Assembly (NCBI GenBank): GCA_945900685.1
Contig: CAMDJS010000059.1
Span: 1 to 12,063 of the forward strand
Reading direction: 5' to 3'
DNA length: 12,063 nucleotides
Source of the DNA: Bordetella parapertussis
Lineage (GTDB): Bacteria > Pseudomonadota > Gammaproteobacteria > Burkholderiales > Burkholderiaceae_C
Translations under genes and position numbers: made by a program
Notes under the pieces: generated by a model
What the model was told of the DNA's origin: nothing
Databases searched by the model: none
Seen by the model: the letters and a program-made list of their open reading frames with translations, nothing else
Shown here: piece after piece, positions 7,759 to 12,063 of the stretch
How positions within the stretch are numbered: position 1 is the stretch's first letter
Layout of the letters: each line of letters begins with the position of its first letter

Positions 7759-7779
7759 GCGAGAGACAGATTCTCTCGC
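7759..7779 (-). promoter_or_regulatory. Stem-loop just upstream of the ilvA start
   Basis: On the minus strand GCGAGAGA and TCTCTCGC form a perfect 8-bp stem with a 5-nt loop. The stem ends 15 nt before the ATG at 7743, in the place where a ribosome binding site would sit. It may affect ilvA translation initiation. Function is inferred only from position. Confidence 0.4.
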
Positions 7780-7794
7780 ATACACCTTGAGCAG

Positions 7795-7823
7795 AAAAAA
7801 ACCCCGCAACTTTCGCTGCGGGG
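7795..7823 (-). terminator. Intrinsic terminator in the ilvA leader (attenuator candidate)
   Basis: On the minus strand CCCCGCAGC and GTTGCGGGG form a 9-bp stem (one G-U pair) closed by a GAAA tetraloop and followed directly by seven Ts (7801-7795). It lies between the predicted ilvA promoter and the ilvA start. No minus-strand gene ends upstream, because the next gene is divergent. It therefore most likely conditions read-through into ilvA. On the plus strand there is no T-run, so it does not serve the other direction. Confidence 0.75.
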
Positions 7824-7831
7824 CTGTGAAT

Positions 7832-7852
7832 CCACCTTTTCAGAGGGTGGAG
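7832..7852 (-). promoter_or_regulatory. First leader hairpin upstream of the ilvA attenuator
   Basis: TCCACC and GGTGGA pair as a 6-bp stem with a 9-nt loop on the minus strand, about 8 nt before the terminator stem. Its purine-rich GGTGGA arm could also act as an SD-like sequence. Two tandem hairpins, the second a terminator, are typical of attenuated leaders, but I do not see a clear alternative pairing between them. Confidence 0.4.
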
Positions 7853-7886
7853 GAGACAAAGGGTGCTTTTCACAAAGCGTGAATGA

Positions 7887-7915
7887 AATATAGCCGATGA
7901 AATGGCGACATGCAA
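7887..7915 (-). promoter_or_regulatory. Predicted sigma-70 promoter of ilvA
   Basis: On the minus strand a -35 box TTGCAT (7915-7910) and a -10 box TATATT (7892-7887, five of six consensus bases) are separated by exactly 17 bp. Transcription would start near 7880, leaving a leader of about 137 nt that contains the two hairpins described. Confidence 0.55.
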
Positions 7916-7939
7916 TCGCCGAATTAACTTGGCTCATAC

Positions 7940-7976
7940 CAAGCCTTTGGCTTGCGACAGGAATAGCCCGACTATG
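7940..7976 (+). promoter_or_regulatory. Promoter and dyad region upstream of the OsmC-family gene
   Basis: A -10-like TATGAT (7971-7976) lies 25 nt before the ATG at 8002, with a TTGC-type -35 candidate at about 7952, slightly close. An inverted repeat CAAGCC-TTT-GGCTTG (7940-7954) overlaps the -35 region and could be an operator. The promoter call is tentative because the spacer is short (15 bp). Confidence 0.3.
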
Positions 7977-8001
7977 ATTCATGTACACAAGGAGAAAACA
8001 C

Positions 8002-8451
8002 ATGGAATGCACCGTCAGTTGGACCGGCGCGAGCGGGGCTCGTTCCGCGATGGGATTCATGGCAGAGACGGGCAGTGGACATGTCATCGCCATGGATGGC
8101 GCGCCCGATCCAGACAGGCCAGATCAAAGCGGACAAAACCTGGCCGCGCGGCCGATGGAGTTGCTGCTGGCAGGTGCGGGTGGATGCACTGCTTACGACA
8201 TCGTTTTGATGCTAAAAAGAGGCAGACACGCAGTGATGGGCTGCACCGTGAAACTGACCGCTGAGCGGGCCGACACAGACCCCAAAGTGTTCACCCGCAT
8301 CAATATGCATTTCACTGTGCGCGGTAAAAATATAGCGCCCAACGTGGTGGAGCGCGCTGTCAAACTCAGCCACGACAAGTACTGCTCGGCCAGCATCATG
8401 TTGGGCAAAACAGCTGAAATAACAACCAGTTTTGATGTCATAGAAACCTGA
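8002..8451 (+). CDS. OsmC/YhfA-family protein, putative thiol peroxidase fold
   Basis: This is a 149-residue soluble protein. OsmC-fold proteins often reduce organic hydroperoxides with two cysteines. Here the candidate pair is C62 in RPMELLLAGAGGCTAYD, at the start of the central helix, and C128 in SHDKYCSASIML. Together with RADTDPKVFTRI this matches the YhfA-like branch, whose substrate is poorly known. The ATG at 8002 is chosen over the in-frame ATG at 7981 because an AAGGAGA ribosome site (7989-7995) lies 6-7 nt upstream and the family start MECTV-W matches. It is divergent from ilvA and convergent with coq7. Redox function is inferred from the conserved cysteine pair. Confidence 0.88.
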   Translation: MECTVSWTGASGARSAMGFMAETGSGHVIAMDGAPDPDRPDQSGQNLAARPMELLLAGAGGCTAYDIVLMLKRGRHAVMGCTVKLTAERADTDPKVFTRINMHFTVRGKNIAPNVVERAVKLSHDKYCSASIMLGKTAEITTSFDVIET

Positions 8452-8452
8452 A

Positions 8453-8469
8453 GTTGGCGATACGCCAAC
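8453..8469. terminator. Stem-loop just after the OsmC stop
   Basis: GTTGGCG (8453-8459) and CGCCAAC (8463-8469) form a perfect 7-bp stem with an ATA loop, beginning one base after the stop. No T-run follows directly. It is the only strong hairpin in the 63-bp spacer to the convergent coq7 and may help end either transcript. Confidence 0.4.
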
Positions 8470-8514
8470 GGGCTTGGCCTCAAGTCTTTGAGCAGCCAAC
8501 GCGGCGTTTAGTTT

Positions 8515-9135
8515 TTAAATTCGGTGCGCCACTGTGGTCATCACCTTGGCTGCCAGTTTCATGGCTTGCATGACCGGTTTAGGCAGCGGCGCAGCCCCGG
8601 CTTTTTGTGCATCTGCCGCATGCTGTGCTTCGTCTTGTTGCATTTGATCAACCACCGCGCGAGAGGCCAAATCCGCCATTGGCAGACGATGCATATGTTC
8701 TTGCAAATGCGCTTCTACTTGCCGTTCAGTTTCCACGACAAAGCCCAAACTCAGCGCGTCCCCGCCAAGTTTGCCCGCCACATAGCCCAAGCCAAAAGCA
8801 CCTGCGTACCACAGCGGATTGAGCAAACTCGGGCGCGCGCCTAAATCAGCCAAACGTGCCTCCGTCCACGCCAAATGGTCTGTTTCTTCGTTGCTGGCTT
8901 GACGGAAATGCGCTTTCAATTGCGGGTTGCGCGTGGCCAAGGCCTGGGATGCGTACAAGGCCTGCGCGCAGACTTCACCCACATGGTTGACGCGCATTAA
9001 GGCGCCTGCTTCGGTGCGTTCTGCTTCAGTCAGCGACACCGTGTTGATGTGTTGAGCAGGGTTGGGGCGTTGTGCATGGTGTTTGGCAAACACGGTGCGC
9101 AATGCGTTGTCTAGCGTGTTGAAAAAAATATCCAT
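8515..9135 (-). CDS. coq7: Coq7-type 3-demethoxyubiquinol hydroxylase (di-iron)
   Basis: Hydroxylates the demethoxyubiquinone ring late in ubiquinone synthesis, at the inner membrane. At 206 aa the length is normal for bacterial Coq7, the di-iron alternative to flavin enzyme UbiF. Expected iron ligands are present: E54 in RVNHVGE, E84 and H87 in SNEETDH, E135 or E137 in VVETERQVE, and E169 and H172 in QQDEAQH. The hydrophobic segment around 103-133 ([20 protein letters not shown]) is the usual membrane-associating helix. The first 35 residues are less conserved. A single-gene unit: it converges with the OsmC gene and diverges from the first porin. The start has no strong RBS, but [16 protein letters not shown] fits the family. 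Confidence 0.93.
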   Translation of the reverse strand: MDIFFNTLDNALRTVFAKHHAQRPNPAQHINTVSLTEAERTEAGALMRVNHVGEVCAQALYASQALATRNPQLKAHFRQASNEETDHLAWTEARLADLGARPSLLNPLWYAGAFGLGYVAGKLGGDALSLGFVVETERQVEAHLQEHMHRLPMADLASRAVVDQMQQDEAQHAADAQKAGAAPLPKPVMQAMKLAAKVMTTVAHRI

Positions 9136-9145
9136 TGATTTTTTG

Positions 9146-9161
9146 GCAAGTCACAACTTGC
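9146..9161 (-). promoter_or_regulatory. Stem-loop in the short coq7 leader
   Basis: GCAAGT and ACTTGC are 6-bp inverted arms around a 4-nt loop, ending 10 nt before the coq7 ATG. If the predicted promoter is right, this hairpin forms almost the whole 5' untranslated region. Confidence 0.35.
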
Positions 9162-9168
9162 GCTTAAA

Positions 9169-9197
9169 AGTATTCAGACAAAAATTGAAACAATCAA
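9169..9197 (-). promoter_or_regulatory. Possible coq7 promoter
   Basis: On the minus strand TTGATT (9197-9192) and AATACT (9174-9169) are separated by 17 bp, each matching four of six consensus bases. The surrounding stretch is AT-rich, so chance matches are likely. Confidence 0.3.
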
Positions 9198-9316
9198 AAA
9201 GAAATCATTCGAGTCCTTTTCACTGTTGCGTAAAAACAAAACAGTCACGAAGCTGAAATATATCGCGGCAAACATACTTGGGTTGGCTAACTCAGCTTAA
9301 CCCTTTTCTTTATTAA

Positions 9317-9321
9317 CGGAG
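9317..9321 (+). promoter_or_regulatory. Ribosome binding site of the first porin
   Basis: CGGAG lies 8 nt before the ATG at 9330 and fixes this start. I could not identify a convincing -35/-10 pair for the porin in 9162-9316. Confidence 0.6.
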
Positions 9322-9329
9322 TTTTACAC

Positions 9330-10451
9330 ATGAAAAAGTCACTTGTTGCTTTGGCAACCCTTTCTGTTGTTAGCAGCGCATTCGCTGATATTGATATTTC
9401 TGGTGGTGTCAAGATGTATGGTGTGATTGACCAAGCTGTCACGTCCCAAACAATGAAAGACCCCAGCGTGGCAGGCAGATCAATCAACTACACCAGCATG
9501 TTTGCTGCTGCAGCCACCAGCCGCCTTGGCTTCAAAGGTACGCGGGACCTTGGTGATGGCATCAAAGGCCGTTTCCAAGCTGAAATCCAAGTGGAGCCAG
9601 ACAACGCCACTCAATTGCCTGCCAAGAACCGCGGATCCTTTGTTGGTATTTCCAATGCATCAGCTGGTGAAATCACAGCGGGTACACAAGAAACCACGGC
9701 TTACGAAATTTTTGGTATGGATGTCAACGGCCGAGTTGAATACAAGCCCCAAGTCTGGCGCGCCACTACTTCTGCTGATGCACAAGATCGTGCAAACAAC
9801 TCCTTGAAATACGTCAGCCCTTCGATTGGTGGCATTACTGCTCACGCGATGAGAGGCTTTGCTGATACAGCATCCTCTACTTCATCTGCATACACCTCTT
9901 TGGGTTTGAAATTTAACAAAGACAAAATCAGAGCTGCATTGGTGATGGACAAAACGACAAATACAGCTGGTTCATTCAGATTTGCCGGTTTAGTCAATGC
10001 TGGTCCCTCCAAAGAAGGTGGAACTTACACAAGTTCTGCACTCATTTATGCAGGTTCAACCGCCGCATCCATTATGCGTACTATTGGTTCAGTTTCTTAT
10101 GATTTTGGTGTGGCTTCTGTGAACTACCTTTATGCCAAGTCATACAGCGACACCACCAATTCGGGTAGCCTGACAACAAGTACTGTTGGTGTCAAAGTTC
10201 CTTATGAGAAATTCACGTTTGCATTGAGCTACGGCACGGGATCGATTGATTCTTACACCACAGCTAATTCTGGTTTAACTACAGCTGGTGATGCAACAAT
10301 CAACGACACAACTTTCGGCCTGTATTACAACTTAGACAAAGCCACATCCTTTTACCTGCTTGGAAGCAACAGCAACCTTTCAACCGGTGGTGGATATACC
10401 CAAGCTGGTAAAAACGTCACCTATGCAATTGGCGCACGCTACAACTTCTGA
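9330..10451 (+). CDS. Outer-membrane general porin (first of two)
   Basis: A 373-residue precursor with a clear Sec signal peptide: KK, a hydrophobic core, then cleavage expected after SAFA (residue 19), giving a mature start DIDISGGVKMYGVID. The mature part is a beta-barrel of the 16-strand Gram-negative porin type common in Burkholderiales, with alternating polar/hydrophobic strands, TSRLGFKGTRDLGDGIKGRFQAEIQVE as the early conserved strands, RGSFVGISNASAGEITAGTQ, and a terminal strand NVTYAIGARYNF ending in Phe, as required for BAM-dependent assembly. It should form trimers passing small hydrophilic solutes. Loops are rich in Ser, Thr, Gly and Ala. Base composition is more AT-rich than the hisD or gspF region, with some codon relaxation. 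It has its own RBS and terminator, so it is probably monocistronic. Solute preference cannot be inferred. Confidence 0.93.
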   Translation: MKKSLVALATLSVVSSAFADIDISGGVKMYGVIDQAVTSQTMKDPSVAGRSINYTSMFAAAATSRLGFKGTRDLGDGIKGRFQAEIQVEPDNATQLPAKNRGSFVGISNASAGEITAGTQETTAYEIFGMDVNGRVEYKPQVWRATTSADAQDRANNSLKYVSPSIGGITAHAMRGFADTASSTSSAYTSLGLKFNKDKIRAALVMDKTTNTAGSFRFAGLVNAGPSKEGGTYTSSALIYAGSTAASIMRTIGSVSYDFGVASVNYLYAKSYSDTTNSGSLTTSTVGVKVPYEKFTFALSYGTGSIDSYTTANSGLTTAGDATINDTTFGLYYNLDKATSFYLLGSNSNLSTGGGYTQAGKNVTYAIGARYNF

Positions 10452-10485
10452 TTGTCTCAAGACAAGCTCCAAGGCTTGAACTTTG

Positions 10486-10511
10486 AAAACGCCACCCTAG
10501 GGTGGCGTTTT
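10486..10511 (+). terminator. Rho-independent terminator after the first porin
   Basis: A 26-bp perfect palindrome has arms AAAACGCCACCCT and AGGGTGGCGTTTT, followed by further T-rich sequence. It starts 35 nt past the stop. The A-run on one side and T-run on the other would let it work in both directions. Confidence 0.9.
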
Positions 10512-10595
10512 TCTTTGTATTTTCAGATGCCCTGTGGTCACTACCGGTGTTTTCATCTCATACACAGAGGGAGAAAACACAAAACCAACACTTTA

Positions 10596-10625
10596 ATAGT
10601 GTAAATTCAAATAAATTGACACTAT
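10596..10625. promoter_or_regulatory. Perfect 7-bp dyad, operator candidate
   Basis: ATAGTGT (10596-10602) and ACACTAT (10619-10625) are perfect inverted arms around a 16-bp AT-rich spacer. The right arm overlaps a TTGACA at 10616-10621, an exact -35 consensus, but no matching -10 box lies 16-18 bp downstream. It could bind a dimeric regulator controlling the second porin. Confidence 0.4.
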
Positions 10626-10773
10626 AGAAAACAATATGCCAAAATCGTCATTTATTCATGTTGCCTCATGACAACGAGATGACCCTTAAATCACCTAAAG
10701 GCTTTGCCTAGCCTGTCACCCTCTGGTCAAATAACGACAGCTTCCGAAATGGAGGTTGGCCCGGGGATCCGGT

Positions 10774-10789
10774 GGATTGCTTGCAATCC
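10774..10789 (+). repeat. Hairpin in the leader of the second porin
   Basis: GGATTGC (10774-10780) and GCAATCC (10783-10789) are perfect inverted arms with only TT between them, flanked by several CCGG tetranucleotides (10761, 10769 and 10795). A dense local fold upstream of the RBS is likely. Confidence 0.45.
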
Positions 10790-10831
10790 GCAGTTCCGGA
10801 GCCCTTTGTTTAACCCTTGGAGAAAATTGAA

Positions 10832-11803
10832 ATGAAAAAAACCCTCGTTGCAGTTGCAGCTATCACCGCCGTCACAGGCGCAATGGCGCAAGCCACTATT
10901 TCTGGCGCTATCGAAATGGGCTACACATCAGCCACAACAAGCACAGCTGGTTCAGTTGCTACAACTAAACGCCTTGGTGATGAGCACGCAAACAGTGCTT
11001 TGAATATCAAAGCAAGTGAAGATTTGGGTGGCGGTATGAAAGCTGACATGCAATTCGGTTTTTTACCTGTAGTCGACACACAAGGATCCAGCACAACTTC
11101 TTATCAAAGCTTTGTAGGCTTATCTGGTGACTTCGGTCGCGTTCAAGGCGGCGCATTTGTACATTCTCAAGCTAACGTTGTTTTTAGTTATGACTTGATG
11201 GGTGCTTGGGGTCTGAGTGTAGCTAACTTTGCTGGTTCAAATACTGGTTATTTCATGAAAAACCAACTCAAGTACAGCTTGCCAGCAATTGCTAATGGTT
11301 TCACAGCAGATTACACCAAAGGCTTTGGTGAAACTACTGGCTCAAAAGTTGGTGACTCAAACACCTACGCTATTGGATACAAAACAGGTGGATTCAGTGG
11401 AGATTACGCTTATACAACTATGTCGAGCAGCACTACTGTTACGATGATCGCCAGCAACGTTGGATTGTCTTATGACTTCGGTATGGCTAAGGTCAGTGCC
11501 TTGATTGCATCTCAGAAAAATGGCTCTAACACCACTGTAACTGGTTCCAGCTACGGTGTTTCTGTTCCTTTTGGCGCAGCAGCTATTGCAGTTCAGCAAT
11601 CAAATGCTACTGCCTACACTGCATCAACAACTGCAGCTCCAACAGCAGTTGCTCAATCAGCACTTGATTGGAAAGTTTCATATGCTTTGAGCAAGCGTAC
11701 TAATGTGTATGCAATGTACGGTAGTGCATCAGGTTACGGCACAGCCGCAGCTACTGGAAACAGCAACAAGAAAACACAATTTTTCGTACTCCACAGCTTC
11801 TAA
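10832..11803 (+). CDS. Outer-membrane porin (second, shorter and divergent)
   Basis: A 323-residue precursor: signal peptide MKKTLVAVAAITAVTGAMA with cleavage after residue 19, then QATISGAIEMGYTSA. The mature 304 residues show porin strands: LNIKASEDLGGGMKADMQFGF, SYQSFVGLSGDFGRVQGGAF, YDFGMAKVSALIASQ, WKVSYALSKRTNVYAMYGSASGYG, and an end KTQFFVLHSF with the terminal Phe for BAM recognition. It is about 50 residues shorter than its neighbour and only loosely similar, so this is not a recent tandem duplication. Ser, Thr, Ala and Gly dominate the loops. The start at 10832 is preferred to an in-frame TTG at 10817, because GGAG lies 9 nt before it and the signal peptide begins at MKK. Its own terminator follows. 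Solute preference is unknown. Confidence 0.9.
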   Translation: MKKTLVAVAAITAVTGAMAQATISGAIEMGYTSATTSTAGSVATTKRLGDEHANSALNIKASEDLGGGMKADMQFGFLPVVDTQGSSTTSYQSFVGLSGDFGRVQGGAFVHSQANVVFSYDLMGAWGLSVANFAGSNTGYFMKNQLKYSLPAIANGFTADYTKGFGETTGSKVGDSNTYAIGYKTGGFSGDYAYTTMSSSTTVTMIASNVGLSYDFGMAKVSALIASQKNGSNTTVTGSSYGVSVPFGAAAIAVQQSNATAYTASTTAAPTAVAQSALDWKVSYALSKRTNVYAMYGSASGYGTAAATGNSNKKTQFFVLHSF

Positions 11804-11840
11804 TCTAAATTTGGCATAGCTAAATTTAATTGGTTGAATT

Positions 11841-11869
11841 AAAACCCGCCTGAAAAGGCGGGTTTTTTT
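11841..11869 (+). terminator. Rho-independent terminator after the second porin
   Basis: AAAACCCGCC and GGCGGGTTTT pair around the loop TGAAAA, followed by further Ts up to 11869. It begins 37 nt past the stop. Confidence 0.92.
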
Positions 11870-11925
11870 ATGCGCAAATTGAAAATGTAATCTACTTAAA
11901 ATGGTGCTTTATTTATATGGCGGAT

Positions 11926-12063
11926 TCAAGCACGAAGTGCAACACGGGATAACGATTGATGAAACACCTCTGCAGGCGTTCTGAATCCCAATCGTTTACG
12001 GGGGCGGTTATTCAATCTGTTTTCGATCATCTTAATTTCCTCGTCCGTAATACTTGCCATGTG
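11926..12063 (-). mobile_element. IS30-family transposase, C-terminal 45 codons (continues beyond window)
   Basis: Reading the minus strand from the right edge gives HMASITDEEIKMIENRL, then the typical IS30-family ending NNRPRKRLGFRTPAEVF, then LSRVALRA and a TGA at 11926-11928. The frame is open to the window edge, so only the 3' end of an insertion sequence is seen. The end of the element probably lies just left of the stop, around the GGCGGATTCAAG at 11919-11930, which would make the terminal inverted repeat overlap the coding end as in other IS30 members. The exact boundary and target duplication cannot be determined without the other end. Confidence 0.85.

Larger units (their letters stand above)
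10512..10831 (+). promoter_or_regulatory. Long leader/upstream region of the second porin
   Basis: These 320 bases contain no gene I can support. They hold an AT-rich dyad (10596-10625), a possible promoter TTGCCT/TCAAAT with 17-bp spacing (10704-10732), a GC-rich hairpin cluster (10761-10799), and the RBS GGAG (10819-10822), 9 nt before the ATG at 10832. If that promoter is used, the untranslated leader is about 90 nt and structured. Confidence 0.4.

Noticed and set aside
7744..7809. Upstream extension of ilvA to a TTG at 7809
   Set aside because: It would start translation inside the terminator stem and read through its T-run. The added residues (RGFFLLKVYARE...) are not IlvA-like.
6781..7893. 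370-codon plus-strand ORF opposite ilvA
   Set aside because: It is His/Gln/Arg-rich antisense shadow coding over a well-supported ilvA, with no recognisable domain or RBS.
7688..7915. Small minus-strand ORF (MHVAISSAIFH...) as an ilvA leader peptide
   Set aside because: Its ATG lies upstream of the predicted transcription start, it runs through the terminator into ilvA in another frame, and it is not enriched for Ile, Val or Thr.
7981..8001. Earlier in-frame ATG for the OsmC-family gene
   Set aside because: The AAGGAGA ribosome site lies between the two ATGs and positions the second one correctly.
9297..10818. Shared TTAACCCTT in both porin leaders (9297-9305, 10810-10818) as a common operator
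   Set aside because: It is only nine bases, at different distances from the start codons (25 and 14 nt) and with no shared flanks. Chance or RBS-proximal bias is enough.
10817..10831. TTG start five codons before the second porin ATG
   Set aside because: It overlaps the GGAG ribosome site. The signal peptide begins at MKKTL, from the ATG at 10832.
1..12063. CRISPR arrays, tRNA or rRNA genes, toxin-antitoxin pairs, phage structural genes
   Set aside because: No regularly spaced direct repeats, tRNA-like folds, rRNA segments or paired small ORFs with recognisable motifs were seen. The integrase has no accompanying phage or island genes in the window.

Overview
The window looks like the chromosome of a betaproteobacterium, most likely family Comamonadaceae. 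This rests on the protein styles: a long biosynthetic IlvA, a Coq7-type ubiquinone hydroxylase, general porins ending in Phe, and HisD wording typical of that group. The genus cannot be fixed from sequence alone.

Layout, left to right. (1) 1-849 (+): the 3' two-thirds of hisD, ending inside a perfect palindrome. (2) 850-1043: a convergent intergenic stretch packed with inverted repeats, including a branched terminator-like structure on the minus strand. (3) 1044-5405 (-): three tightly packed genes read right to left: a gspL-gspF chimera, a cytosolic 5'-nucleotidase and an SbmA/YddA-type ABC exporter-fold transporter. (4) 5417-6100 (+): a tyrosine recombinase lacking its N-terminal domain, joined head-to-head with the broken gspL end. 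(5) 6124-7743 (-): ilvA, preceded by a promoter and a strong intrinsic terminator hairpin in its leader. (6) 8002-8451 (+): an OsmC/YhfA-like protein. (7) 8515-9135 (-): coq7. (8) 9330-10451 and 10832-11803 (+): two dissimilar outer-membrane porins, each with its own terminator, separated by a 380-bp AT-rich and structured leader. (9) 11926-12063 (-): the 3' end of an IS30-family transposase.

How it fits together. Most genes are ordinary housekeeping: histidine, isoleucine and ubiquinone biosynthesis, nucleotide turnover, peroxide defence and outer-membrane permeability. The part most worth a second look is 3804-6100. A type II secretion operon appears to have collapsed there: about 128 codons from the middle of gspL run in frame into a complete gspF. 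The upstream side has been replaced by a truncated integrase in opposite orientation, and the two genes behind gspF may have lost their original promoter. If the ancestral order was gspG-H-I-J-K-L-M-N-D-E-F, as I recall for related bacteria, one deletion from gspL to the gspF start would produce the fusion.

The second point of interest is the ilvA leader. It has a well-formed promoter, then a GNRA-capped terminator with seven Ts, then the gene, which suggests transcription attenuation. I see no classical Ile/Thr/Val-rich leader peptide. I found no CRISPR array, tRNA, rRNA, toxin-antitoxin pair or defence system.
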